From Auanema rhodensis (taxonomy: Eukaryota; Nematoda; Chromadorea; Rhabditida; Rhabditidae), in NCBI GenBank assembly GCA_964057225.1, contig OZ059900.1, positions 4,598,501-4,662,500 on the forward strand: a stretch of 64,000 nucleotides of DNA, written 5' to 3'. This document shows, piece after piece, positions 24,610 through 38,775 of the stretch (positions within the stretch are counted from its first letter, which is position 1; every line of letters starts with the position of its first letter). Under the pieces are notes generated by a model. The model was not told the origin of the DNA. It did not search any database and was given only the letters and a program-made list of their open reading frames with translations. The translations under genes were made by a program, and so were the position numbers.

Positions 24610-27600
24610 ATGCATCAAACACAATACGATAGTGTTTCTAGACTAATATGACCATGGGGAGTTCATTTAAATTAACAGTATTCTTTTATCTTTAACGGTA
24701 TCCGAGTTACAAATCAAGATCACTCTCTTTGGATACTTAGGTGGTATAGCTACCTGTTCACAAAAAATTGGAAGTCTTGGTTACCATGCATCAAATCCTT
24801 TAAGATAGTGTTTCTAGACTAATATAACCATGGAGACTTCATTAAATTTCACAGTATTCTTCTATCTTCAACGGTATCCGAGTTACAAATCAAGATCACT
24901 TTCTTTGGATAGTTAGGTGGTATAGCTACCTGTTCACAAAAAATTGGAAGTCTTGGTTACCATGCATCACATCCTTTGAGATAGTGTTTCTAGACTAATA
25001 TGACCATGAAGACTTCATTAAAGTTCACAGTATTCTTCCATCTTCAACGGTATCCGAGTTACAAATCAAGATCACTTTCTTTGGATAGTTAGGTGGTATA
25101 GCTACCTGTTCACAAAAAATTGGAAGTCTTGGTTACCATGCATCAAACCCATTAAGATTGTGTTTCTAGACTAATATGACCATGATGATTTCATTAAATT
25201 TCACAGTATTCTTCTATCTTCAACGGTATCCGAGTTACAAATCAAGATCACTTTCTTTGGATACTTAGGTGGTATAGCTACCTGTTCACAAAAAATTGGA
25301 AGTCCTGGTTACCATGCATCAAACCCATTAAGATTGTGTTTCTAGACTAATATGACCATGAGAAATTAATTTAAGTTCACAGTATTCTTCTATCTTTAAC
25401 GGTATCCGAGTTACAAATCAAGATCACTTTCTTTGGATACTTAGGTGGTATAGCTACCTGTTCACAAAAAATTGGAAGTCCTATTTACCATGCATCAAAC
25501 ACAATACGATAGTGTTTCTAGACTAATATGACCATGGGGACTTCATTAAAATTAACAGTATTCTTTTATCTTTAACGGTATCCGAGTTACAAATCAAGAT
25601 CACTTTCTTTGGATACTTAGGTGGTATAGCTACCTGTTCACAAAAAATTGGAAGTCTTGGTTACCATGCATCAAATCCTTTAAGATAGTGTTTCTAGACT
25701 AATATAACAATGGGGACTTCATCAAATTTCACAGTATTCTTCTATCTTCAACGGTATCCGAGTTACAAATCAAGATCACTTTCTTTGGATACTTAGGTGG
25801 TATAGCTACCTGTTCACAAAAAATTGGAAGTCCTGGTTACCATGCATCAAACCCATTAAGATTGTGTTTCTAGACTAATATGACCATGATGACTTCATTA
25901 AATTTCACAGTATTCTTCTATCTTTAATGGTATCCGAGTTACAAATCAAGATCACTTTCTTTGGATACTTAGGTGATATAGCTACCTGTTCACAAAAAAT
26001 TGGAAGTCCTATTTACCATGCATCAAACACAATACGATAGTGTTTCTAGACTAATATGACCATGAAAAATTCATTTAAGTTCACAGTATTCTTCTATCTT
26101 TAACGGTATCCGAGTTACAAATCAAGATCACTTTCTTTGGATACTTAGGTGGTATAGCTACCTGTTCCCAAAAAATTGGAAGTCTTGGTTACCATGCATC
26201 AAATCCTTTAAGACAGTGTTTCTAGACTAATATAACCATGGGGACTTCATTAAATTTCACAGTATTCTTCTATCTTCAACGGTATCCGAGTTACAAATCA
26301 AGATCACTTTCTTTGGATACTTAGGTGGTATAGCTACCTGTTCCCAAAAAATTGGAAGTCTTGGTTACCATGCATCAAATCCTTTAAGACAGTGTTTCTA
26401 GACTAATATAACCATGGGGACTTCATTAAATTTCACAGTATTCTTCTATCTTCAACGGTATCCGAGTTACAAATCAAGATCACTTTCTTTGGATACTTAG
26501 GTGGTATAGCTACCTGTTCAAAAAAAATTGGAAGTCCTGGTTACCATGCATCAAACCCATTAAGATTGTGTTTCTAGACTAATATGACCATGAGAAATTC
26601 ATTTAAGTTCACAGTATTCTTCTATCTTTAACGGTATCCGAGTTACAAATCAAGATCACTTTCTTTGGATACTTAGGTGGTATAGCTACCTGTTCACAAA
26701 AAATTGGAAGTCTTGGTTACCATGCATCAAATCCTTTAAGATAGTGTTTCTAAACTAATATAACCATGGGGACTTCATTAAAATTAACAGTATTCTTTTA
26801 TCTTCAACGGTATCCGAGTTACAAATCAAGATCACTTTCTTTGGATACTTAGGTGGTATAGCTACCTGTTCACAAAAAATTGGAAGTCCTGGTTACCATG
26901 CATCAAACCCATTAAGATTGTGTTTCTAGACTAATATGACCATGAGAAATTTATTTAAGTTCACAGTATTCTTCTATCTTTAACGGTATCCGAGTTACAA
27001 ATCAAGATCACTTTCTTTGGATACTTAGGTGGTATAGCTACCTGTTCACAAAAAATTGGAAGTCCTGGTTACCATGCATCAAACCCATTAAGATTGTGTT
27101 TCTAGACTAATATGACCATGAGAAATTCATTTAAGTTCACAGTATTCTTCTATCTTTAACGTTATCCGAGTTACAAATCAAGATCACTTTCTTTGGATAC
27201 TTAGGTGGTATAGCTACCTGTTCACAAAAAATTGGAAGTCTTGGTTACCATGCATCAAATCCTTTAAGATAGTGTTTCTAGACTAATATAACCATGGGGA
27301 CTTCATTAAATTTCACAGTATTCTTCTATCTTTAACGGTATCCGAGTTACAAATCAAGATCACTTTCTTTGGATACTTAGGTGGTATAGCTACCTGTTCA
27401 CAAAAAATTGGAAGTCTTGGTTACCATGCATCAAATCCTTTAAGATAGTGTTTCTAAACTAATATAACCATGGGGACTTCATTGAAATTAACAGTATTCT
27501 TTTATCTTCAACGGTATCCGAGTTACAAATCAAGATCACTTTCTTTGGATACTTAGGTGGTATAGCTACCTGTTCACAAAAAATTGGAAGTCCTGGTTAC

Positions 27601-28919
27601 CATGCATCAAACCCATTAAGATTGTGTTTCTAGACTAATATGACCATGAGAAATTCATTTAAGTTCACAGTATTCTTCTATCTTTAACGGTATCCGAGTT
27701 ACAAATCAAGATCACTTTCTTTGGATACTTAGGTGGTATAGCTACCTGTTCACAAAAAATTGGAAGTCCTGGTTACCATGCATCAAACCCATTAAGATTG
27801 TGTTTCTAGACTAATATGACCATGATGACTTCATTAAATTTCACAGTATTCTTCTATCTTCAACGGTATCCGAGTTACAAATCAAGATCACTTTCTTTGG
27901 ATACTTAGGTGGTATAGCTACCTGTTCACAAAAAATTGGAAGTCCTGGTTACCATGCATCAAACCCATTAAGATTGTGTTTCTAGACTAATATGACCATG
28001 AGAAATTCATTTAAGTTCACAGTATTCTTCTATCTTTAACGGTATCCGAGTTACAAATCAAGATCACTTTCTTTGGATACTTAGGTGGTATAGCTACCTG
28101 TTCACAAAAAATTGGAAGTCTTGGTTACCATGCATCAAATCCTTTAAGATAGTGTTTCTAGACTAATATAACCATGGGGACTTCATTAAATTTCACAGTA
28201 TTCTTCTATCTTCAACGGTATCCGAGTTACAAATCAAGATCACTTTCTTTGGATACTTAGGTGGTATAGCTACCTGTTCACAAAAAATTGGAAGTCTTGG
28301 TTACCATGCATCAAATCCTTTAAGATAGTGTTTCTAGACTAATATAACCATGGGGACTTCATTAAATTTCACAGTATTCTTCTATCTTCAACGGTATCCG
28401 AGTTACAAATCAAGATCACTTTCTTTGGATACTTAGGTGGTATAGCTACCTGTTCACAAAAAATTGGAAGTCCTGGTTACCATGCATCAAACCCATTAAG
28501 ATTGTGTTTCTAGACTAATATGACCATGATGACTTCATTAAATTTCACAGTATTCTTCTATCTTCAACGGTATCCGAGTTACAAATCAAGATCACTTTCT
28601 TTGGATACTTAGGTGGTATAGCTACCTGTTCACAAAAAATTGGAAGTCCTGGTTACCATGCATCAAACCCATTAAGATAGTGTTTCTAGACTAATATAAC
28701 CATGGGGACTTCATTAAAATTAACAGTATTCTTCTATCTTCAACGGTATCCGAGTTACAAATCAAGATCACTTTCTTTGGATACTTAGGTGGTATAGCTA
28801 CCTGTTCACAAAAAATTGGAAGTCCTGGTTACCATGCATCAAACCCATTAAGATTGTGTTTCTAGACTAATATGACCATGATGACTTCATTAAATTTCAC
28901 AGTATTCTTCTATCTTCAA

Positions 28920-31900
28920 CGGTATCCGAGTTACAAATCAAGATCACTTTCTTTGGATACTTAGGTGGTATAGCTACCTGTTCACAAAAAATTGGAAGTC
29001 CTGCTTACCATGCATCAAACCCATTAAGATTGTGTTTCTAGACTAATATGACCATGAGAAATTCATTTAAGTTCACAGTATTCTTCTATCTTCAACGGTA
29101 TCCGAGTTACAAATCAAGATCACTTTCCTTGGATACTTAGGTGGTATAGCTACCTGTTCACAAAAAATTGGAAGTCCTGGTTACCATGCATCAAACCCAT
29201 TAAGATTGTGTTTCTAGACTAATATAACCATGGGGACTTCATTAAATTTCACAGTATTCTTTTATCTTTAACGGTATCCGAGTTACAAATCAAGATCACT
29301 TTCTTTGGATACTTAGGTGGTATAGCTACCTGTTCACAAAAAATTGGAACTCCTGGTTACCATGCATCGAACCCATTAAGATTGTGTTTCTAGACTAATA
29401 TGACCATGGGAAATTCATTTAAGTTCACAGTAGTCTTCTATCTTTAACGGTATCCGAGTTACAAATCAAGATCACTTTCTTTGGATACTTAGGTGGTATA
29501 GCTACCTGTTCACAAAAAATTGGAAGTCCTGGTTACCATGCATCAAACCCATTAAGATTGTGTTTCTAGACTAATATAACCATGGGGACTTCATTAAATT
29601 TCACAGTATTCTTTTATCTTTAACGGTATCCGAGTTACAAATCAAGATCACTTTCTTTGGATACTTAGGTGGTATAGCTACCTGTTCACAAAAAATTGGA
29701 AGTCCTGCTTACCATGCATCAAACCCATTAAGATTGTGTTTCTAGACTAATATGACCATGAGAAATTCATTTAAGTTCACAGTATTCTTCTATCTTCAAC
29801 GGTATCCGAGTTACAAATCAAGATCACTTTCTTTGGATACTTAGGTGGTATAGCTACCTGTTCACAAAAAATTGGAAGTCCTGGTTACCATGCATCAAAC
29901 CCATTAAGATTGTGTTTCTAGACTAATATGACCATGATGACTTCATTAAATTTCACAGTATTCTTCTATCTTCAACGGTATCCGAGTTACAAATCAAGAT
30001 CACTTTCTTTGGATACTTAGGTGGTATAGCTACCTGTTCACAAAAAATTGGAAGTCCTGGTTACCATGCATCAAACCCATTAAGATTGTGTTTCTAGACT
30101 AATATGACCATGATGACTTCATTAAATTTCACAGTATTCTTCTATCTTCAACGGTATCCGAGTTACAAATCAAGATCACTTTCTTTGGATACTTAGGTGG
30201 TATAGCTACCTGTTCACAAAAAATTGGAAGTCCTGCTTACCATGCATCAAACCCATTAAGATTGTGTTTCTAGACTAATATGACCATGAGAAATTCATTT
30301 AAGTTCACAGTATTCTTCTATCTTCAACGGTATCCGAGTTACAAATCAAGATCACTTTCTTTGGATACTTAGGTGGTATAGCTACCTGTTCACAAAAAAT
30401 TGGAAGTCCTGGTTACCATGCATCAAACCCATTAAGATTGTGTTTCTAGACTAATATAACCATGGGGACTTCATTAAATTTCACAGTATTCTTTTATCTT
30501 TAACGGTATCCGAGTTACAAATCAAGATCACTTTCTTTGGATACTTAGGTGGTATAGCTACCTGTTCACAAAAAATTGGAACTCCTGGTTACCATGCATC
30601 GAACCCATTAAGATTGTGTTTCTAGACTAATATGACCATGGGAAATTCATTTAAGTTCACAGTAGTCTTTTATCTTTAACGGTATCCGAGTTACAAATCA
30701 AGATCACTTTCTTTGGATACTTAGGTGGTATAGCTACCTGTTCACAAAAAATTGGAAGTCTTGGTTACCATGCATCAAATCCTTTAAGATAGTGTTTCTA
30801 GACTAATATAACCATGGGGACTTCATTAAATTTCACAGTATTCTTTTATCTTTAACGGTATCCGAGTTACAAATCAAGATCACTTTCTTTGGATACTTAG
30901 GTGGTATAGCTACCTGTTCACAAAAAATTGGAAGTCCTGGTTACCATGCATCAAACCCATTAAGATTGTGTTTCTAGACTAATATGACCATGAGAAATTC
31001 ATTTAAGTTCACAGTATTCTTCTATCTTTAACGGTATCCGAGTTACAAATCAAGATCACTTTCTTTGGATACTTAGGTGGTATAGCTACCTATTCACAAA
31101 AAATTGGAAGTCCTGGTTACCATGCATCAAACCCATTAAGATTGTGTTTCTAGACTAATATGACCATGATGACTTCATTGAAATTCACAGTATTCTTCTA
31201 TCTTCAACGGTATCCGAGTTACAAATCAAGATCACTTTCTTTGGATACTTAGGTGATATAGCTACCTGTTCACAAAAAATTCGAAGTCTTGGTTACCATG
31301 CATCAAATCCTTTAAGATAGTGTTTCTAGACTAATATAACCATGGGGACTTCATTAAATTTCACAGTATTCTTCTATCTTCAACGGTATCCGAGTTACAA
31401 ATCAAGATCACTTTCTTTGGATACTTAGGTGGTATAGCTACCTGTTCACAAAAAATTGGAAGTCCTGGTTACCATGCATCAAACCCATTAAGATTGTGTT
31501 TCTAGACTAATATGACCATGGGAAATTCATTTAAGTTCACAGTATTCTTCTATCTTTAACGGTATCCGAGTTACAAATCAAGATCACTTTCTTTGGATAC
31601 TTAGGTGGTATAGCTACCTGTTCACAAAAAATTGGAAGTCTTGGTTACCATGCATCAAATCCTTTAAGATAGTGTTTCTAGACTAATATAACCATGGGGA
31701 CTTTATTAAATTTCACAGTATTCTTCTATCTTCAACGGTATCCGAGTTACAAATCAAGATCACTTTCTTTGGATACTTAGGTGGTATAGCTACCTGTTCA
31801 CAAAAAATTGGAACTCCTGGTTACCATGCATCGAACCCATTAAGATTGTGTTTCTAGACTAATATGACCATGGGAAATTCATTTAAGTTCACAGTAGTCT

Positions 31901-32615
31901 TCTATCTTTAACGGTATCCGAGTTACAAATCAAGATCACTTTCTTTGGATACTTAGGTGGTATAGCTACCTGTTCACAAAAAATTGGAAGTCCTGGTTAC
32001 CATGCATCAAACCCATTAAGATTGTGTTTCTAGACTAATATAACCATGGGGACTTCATTAAATTTCACAGTATTCTTTTATCTTTAACGGTATCCGAGTT
32101 ACAAATCAAGATCACTTTCTTTGGATACTTAGGTGGTATAGCTACCTGTTCACAAAAAATTGGAAGTCCTGCTTACCATGCATCAAACCCATTAAGATTG
32201 TGTTTCTAGACTAATATGACCATGAGAAATTCATTTAAGTTCACAGTATTCTTCTATCTTCAACGGTATCCGAGTTACAAATCAAGATCACTTTCTTTGG
32301 ATACTTAGGTGGTATAGCTACCTGTTCACAAAAAATTGGAAGTCCTGGTTACCATGCATCAAACCCATTAAGATTGTGTTTCTAGACTAATATGACCATG
32401 ATGACTTCATTAAATTTCACAGTATTCTTCTATCTTCAACGGTATCCGAGTTACAAATCAAGATCACTTTCTTTGGATACTTAGGTGGTATAGCTACCTG
32501 TTCACAAAAAATTGGAAGTCCTGGTTACCATGCATCAAACCCATTAAGATTGTGTTTCTAGACTAATATGACCATGATGACTTCATTGAAATTCACAGTA
32601 TTCTTCTATCTTCAA
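28920..32615 (+). repeat. interleaved 7- and 14-monomer duplications
   Basis: The GGAACTCC/ACAGTAGTC unit occurs at 29272, 30504 and 31736, each 1232 bp (7 monomers) apart. The trio from CCTGCTTACC to GGAACTCC at 28920-29447 recurs at 30152-30679. The run of five at 29272-30151 recurs at 31736-32615, 14 monomers away. The first trio belongs to D2 and is present in D1 too, so this area grew by re-duplicating the right end of D2. Confidence 0.8.
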
Positions 32616-34199
32616 CGGTATCCGAGTTACAAATCAAGATCACTTTCTTTGGATACTTAGGTGGTATAGCTACCTGTTCACAAAAAATTGGAAGTCCTGG
32701 TTACCATGCATCAAACCCATTAAGATTGTGTTTCTAGACTAATATAACCATGGGAAATTCATTTAAGTTCACAGTATTCTTCTATCTTTAACGGTATCCG
32801 AGTTACAAATCAAGATCACTTTCTTTGGATACTTAGGTGGTATAGCTACCTGTTCACAAAAAATTGGAACTCCTGGTTACCATGCATCGAACCCATTAAG
32901 ATTGTGTTTCTAGACTAATATGACCATGGGAAATTCATTTAAGTTCACAGTAGTCTTCTATCTTTAACGGTATCCGAGTTACAAATCAAGATCACTTTCT
33001 TTGGATACTTAGGTGGTATAGCTACCTGTTCACAAAAAATTGGAAGTCTTGGTTACCATGCATCAAATCCTTTAAGATAGTGTTTCTAGACTAATATAAC
33101 CATGGGGACTTCATTAATTTTCACAGTATTCTTTTATCTTTAACGGTATCCGAGTTACAAATCAAGATCACTTTCTTTGGATACTTAGGTGGTATAGCTA
33201 CCTGTTCACAAAAAATTGGAAGTCCTGGTTACCATGCATCAAACCCATTAAGATTGTGTTTCTAGACTAATATGACCATGAGAAATTCATTTAAGTTCAC
33301 AGTATTCTTCTATCTTTAACGGTATCCGAGTTACAAATCAAGATCACTTTCTTTGGATACTTAGGTGGTATAGCTACCTGTTCACAAAAAATTGGAAGTC
33401 TTGGTTACCATGCATCAAATCCTTTAAGATAGTGTTTCTAGACTAATATAACCATGAGAAATTCATTTAAGTTCACAGTATTCTTCTATCTTTAACGGTA
33501 TCCGAGTTACAAATCAAGATCACTTTCTTTGGATACTTAGGTGGTATAGCTACCTGTTCACAAAAAATTCGAAGTCTTGGTTACCATGCATCAAATCCTT
33601 TAAGATAGTGTTTCTAGACTAATATAACCATGGGGACTTTATTAAAATTAACAGTATTCTTTTATCTTCAACGGTATCCGAGTTACAAATCAAGATCACT
33701 TTCTTTGGATACTTAGGTGGTATAGCTACCTGTTCACAAAAAATTCGAAGTCTTGGTTACCATGCATCAAATCCTTTCAGATAGTGTTTCTAGACTAATA
33801 TAACCATGGGGACTTTATTAAAATTAACAGTATTCTTTTATCTTCAACGGTATCCGAGTTACAAATCAAGATCACTTTCTTTGGATACTTAGGTGGTATA
33901 GCTACCTGTTCACAAAAAATTGGAAGTCCTGGTTACCATGCATCAAACCCATTAAGATTGTGTTTCTAGACTAATATGACCATGATGACTTCATTGAAAA
34001 TCACAGTATTCTTCTATCTTCAACGGTATCCGAGTTACAAATCAAGATCACTTTCTTTGGATACTTAGGTGGTATAGCTACCTGTTCACAAAAAATTCGA
34101 AGTCTTGGTTACCATGCATCAAATCCTTTAAGATAGTGTTTCTAGACTAATATAACCATGGGGACTTCATTAAATTTCACAGTATTCTTCTATCTTCAA
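32616..34199 (+). repeat. mixed monomers, first cluster of ATTCGAAG units
   Basis: It includes one GGAACTCC unit (32792), a TTAATTTTC unit (32984) followed by GAGAAATTC as in the later 3-mer, and two adjacent near-identical ATTCGAAG units at 33496 and 33672 that differ by TTTAAG versus TTTCAG. The TTCGAA variant is sporadic before this point (near 10469 and 31279) and frequent after it. Confidence 0.75.
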
Positions 34200-36663
34200 C
34201 GGTATCCGAGTTACAAATCAAGATCACTTTCTTTGGATACTTAGGTGGTATAGCTACCTGTTCACAAAAAATTGGACGTCTTGGTTACCATGCATCAAAC
34301 CCATTAAGATTGTGTTTCTAGACTAATATGACCATGATGACTTCATTAAATTTCACAGTATTCTTCTATCTTCAACGGTATCCGAGTTACAAATCAAGAT
34401 CACTTTCTTTGGATACTTAGGTGGTATAGCTACCTGTTCACAAAAAATTGGAAGTCCTGGTTACCATGCATCAAACCCATTAAGATTGTGTTTCTAGACT
34501 AATATGACCATGATGACTTCATTGAAATTCACAGTATTCTTCTATCTTCAACGGTATCCGAGTTACAAATCAAGATCACTTTCTTTGGATACTTAGGTGG
34601 TATAGCTACCTGTTCACAAAAAATTGGAAGTCTTGGTTACCATGCATCAAATCCTTTAAGATAGTGTTTCTAGACTAATATAACCATGGGGACTTCATTA
34701 AATTTCACAGTATTCTTCTATCTTTAACGGTATCCGAGTTACAAATCAAGATCACTTTCCTTGGATACTTAGGTGGTATAGCTACCTGTTCACAAAAAAT
34801 TGGAAGTCCTGGTTACCATGCATCAAACCCATTAAGATTGTGTTTCTAGACTAATATAACCATGGGGACTTCTTTAAATTCCACAGTATTCTTCTATCTT
34901 TAACGGTATCCGAGTTACAAATCAAGATCACTTTCTTTGGATACTTAGGTGGTATAGCTACCTGTTCACAAAAAATTCGAAGTCTTGGTTACCATGCATC
35001 AAATCCTTTAAGATAGTGTTTCTAGACTAATATAACCATGGGGACTTCCTTAAATTTAACAGTATTCTTCTATCTTCAACGGTATCCGAGTTACAAATCA
35101 AGATCACTTTCTTTGGATACTTAGGTGGTATAGCTACCTGTTCACAAAAAATTGGACGTCTTGGTTACCATGCATCAAACCCATTAAGATTGTGTTTCTA
35201 GACTAATATGACCATGATGACTTCATTAAATTTCACAGTATTCTTCTATCTTCAACGGTATCCGAGTTACAAATCAAGATCACTTTCTTTGGATACTTAG
35301 GTGGTATAGCTACCTGTTCACAAAAAATTGGAAGTCCTGGTTACCATGCATCAAACCCATTAAGATTGTGTTTCTAGACTAATATGACCATGATGACTTC
35401 ATTGAAATTCACAGTATTCTTCTATCTTCAACGGTATCCGAGTTACAAATCAAGATCACTTTCTTTGGATACTTAGGTGATATAGCTACCTGTTCACAAA
35501 AAATTGGAAGTGTTGGTTACCATGCATCAAATCCTTTAAGATAGTGTTTCTAGACTAATATAACCATGGGGACTTCATTAAATTTCACAGTATTCTTCTA
35601 TCTTCAACGGTATCCGAGTTACAAATCAAGATCACTTTCTTTGGATACTTAGGTGGTATAGCTACCTGTTCACAAAAAATTCGAAGTCTTGGTTACCATG
35701 CATCAAATCCTTTAAGATAGTGTTTCTAGACTAATATAACCATGAGGACTTCATTAAATTTCACAGTATTCTTCTATCTTCAACGGTATCCGAGTTACAA
35801 ATCAAGATCACTTTCTTTGGATACTTAGGTGGTATAGCTACCTGTTCACAAAAAATTGGAAGTCCTGGTTACCATGCATCAAACCCATTAAGATTGTGTT
35901 TCTAGACTAATATGACCATGATGACTTCATTGAAATTCACAGTATTCTTCTATCTTCAACGGTATCCGAGTTACAAATCAAGATCACTTTCTTTGGATAC
36001 TTAGGTGGTATAGCTACCTGTTCACAAAAAATTGGACGTCTTGGTTACCATGCATCAAACCCATTAAGATTGTGTTTCTAGACTAATATGACCATGATGA
36101 CTTCATTAAATTTCACAGTATTCTTCTATCTTCAACGGTATCCGAGTTACAAATCAAGATCACTTTCTTTGGATACTTAGGTGGTATAGCTACCTGTTCA
36201 CAAAAAATTCGAAGTCTTGGTTACCATGCATCAAATCCTTTAAGATAGTGTTTCTAGACTAATATAACCATGAGGACTTCATTAAATTTCACAGTATTCT
36301 TCTATCTTCAACGGTATCCGAGTTACAAATCAAGATCACTTTCTTTGGATACTTAGGTGATATAGCTACCTGTTCACAAAAAATTGGAAGTGTTGGTTAC
36401 CATGCATCAAATCCTTTAAGATAGTGTTTCTAGACTAATATAACCATGGGGACTTCATTAAATTTCACAGTATTCTTCTATCTTTAACGGTATCCGAGTT
36501 ACAAATCAAGATCACTTTCCTTGGATACTTAGGTGGTATAGCTACCTGTTCACAAAAAATTGGAAGTCCTGGTTACCATGCATCAAACCCATTAAGATTG
36601 TGTTTCTAGACTAATATAACCATGGGGACTTCTTTAAATTTCACAGTATTCTTCTATCTTTAA

Positions 36664-38775
36664 CGGTATCCGAGTTACAAATCAAGATCACTTTCCTTGG
36701 ATACTTAGGTGGTATAGCTACCTGTTCACAAAAAATTGGAAGTCCTGGTTACCATGCATCAAACCCATTAAGATTGTGTTTCTAGACTAATATAACCATG
36801 GGGACTTCTTTAAATTCCACAGTATTCTTCTATCTTTAACGGTATCCGAGTTACAAATCAAGATCACTTTCTTTGGATACTTAGGTGGTATAGCTACCTG
36901 TTCACAAAAAATTCGAAGTCTTGGTTACCATGCATCAAATCCTTTAAGATAGTGTTTCTAGACTAATATAACCATGGGGACTTCCTTAAATTTAACAGTA
37001 TTCTTCTATCTTCAACGGTATCCGAGTTACAAATCAAGATCACTTTCTTTGGATACTTAGGTGGTATAGCTACCTGTTCACAAAAAATTGGACGTCTTGG
37101 TTACCATGCATCAAACCCATTAAGATTGTGTTTCTAGACTAATATGACCATGATGACTTCATTAAATTTCACAGTATTCTTCTATCTTCAACGGTATCCG
37201 AGTTACAAATCAAGATCACTTTCTTTGGATACTTAGGTGGTATAGCTACCTGTTCACAAAAAATTGGAAGTCCTGGTTACCATGCATCAAACCCATTAAG
37301 ATTGTGTTTCTAGACTAATATGACCATGATGACTTCATTAAATTTCACAGTATTCTTCTATCTTCAACGGTATCCGAGTTACAAATCAAGATCACTTTCT
37401 TTGGATACTTAGATGGTATAGCTACCTGTTCACAAAAAATTCGAAGTCTTGGTTACCATGCATCAAATCCTTTAAGATAGTGTTTCTAGACTAATATAAC
37501 CATGAGGACTTCATTAAATTTCACAGTATTCTTCTATCTTCAACGGTATCCGAGTTACAAATCAAGATCACTTTCTTTGGATACTTAGGTGATATAGCTA
37601 CCTGTTCACAAAAAATTGGAAGTCTTGGTTACCATGCATCAAATCCTTTAAGATAGTGTTTCTAGACTAATATAACCATGGGGACTTCATTAAATTTCAC
37701 AGTATTCTTCTATCTTTAACGGTATCCGAGTTACAAATCAAGATCACTTTCCTTGGATACTTAGGTGGTATAGCTACCTGTTCACAAAAAATTGGAAGTC
37801 CTGGTTACCATGCATCAAACCCATTAAGATTGTGTTTCTAGACTAATATAACCATGGGGACTTCTTTAAATTTCACAGTATTCTTCTATCTTTAACGGTA
37901 TCCGAGTTACAAATCAAGATCACTTTCTTTGGATACTTAGGTGGTATAGCTACCTGTTCACAAAAAATTCGAAGTCTTGGTTACCATGCATCAAATCCTT
38001 TAAGATAGTGTTTCTAGACTAATATAACCATGGGGACTTCCTTAAATTTAACAGTATTCTTCTATCTTCAACGGTATCCGAGTTACAAATCAAGATCACT
38101 TTCTTTGGATACTTAGGTGGTATAGCTACCTGTTCACAAAAAATTGGACGTCTTGGTTACCATGCATCAAACCCATTAAGATTGTGTTTCTAGACTAATA
38201 TGACCATGATGACTTCATTAAATTTCACAGTATTCTTCTATCTTCAACGGTATCCGAGTTACAAATCAAGATCACTTTCTTTGGATACTTAGGTGGTATA
38301 GCTACCTGTTCACAAAAAATTGGAAGTCCTGGTTACCATGCATCAAACCCATTAAGATTGTGTTTCTAGACTAATATGACCATGATGACTTCATTGAAAT
38401 TCACAGTATTCTTCTATCTTCAACGGTATCCGAGTTACAAATCAAGATCACTTTCTTTGGATACTTAGGTGGTATAGCTACCTGTTCACAAAAAATTCGA
38501 AGTCTTGGTTACCATGCATCAAATCCTTTAAGATAGTGTTTCTAGACTAATATAACCATGAGGACTTCATTAAATTTCACAGTATTCTTCTATCTTCAAC
38601 GGTATCCGAGTTACAAATCAAGATCACTTTCTTTGGATACTTAGGTGATATAGCTACCTGTTCACAAAAAATTGGAAGTCTTGGTTACCATGCATCAAAT
38701 CCTTTAAGATAGTGTTTCTAGACTAATATAACCATGGGGACTTCATTAAATTTCACAGTATTCTTCTATCTTTAA
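36664..38775 (+). repeat. 6-monomer HOR (1056 bp), two copies
   Basis: Units 36664-37719 recur as 37720-38775 in the order TTCCTTGG, ATTCGAAG/CTTCCTT, GACGTC, CCTGG/GATGACTTC, ATTCGAAG/ATGAGGACTTC, GTGATATAG. Differences are few: CTTAGATGG only in copy 1, TTCATTGAAA versus TTCATTAAAT in the fourth unit, and AATTCCAC versus AATTTCAC in the first. Confidence 0.85.

Larger units (their letters stand above)
23462..25575 (+). repeat. shortened 8-mer HOR region in D2
   Basis: The order is A-B-C-D-A'-hybrid-C-D-A'-E-F-G, compared with two full 8-mers in D1. The two C units are 705 bp apart here and 1409 bp apart in D1, which measures a four-monomer loss directly. Confidence 0.88.
22559..29481 (+). 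repeat. segment D2, second copy of the long duplication
   Basis: This begins at the right edge of V and follows D1 unit by unit. Relative to D1 it lost four monomers in the 8-mer region (hybrid at 24343) and one at 26104-26455, and gained two at 27688-28039, giving 6923 bp against 7451. Point differences include TAATGG near 23108, ATAACAATG near 25709 and TTCATCAAATT near 25730. D1 homology stops at the point equivalent to the left edge of V; here ordinary monomers follow instead of V. Confidence 0.88.
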
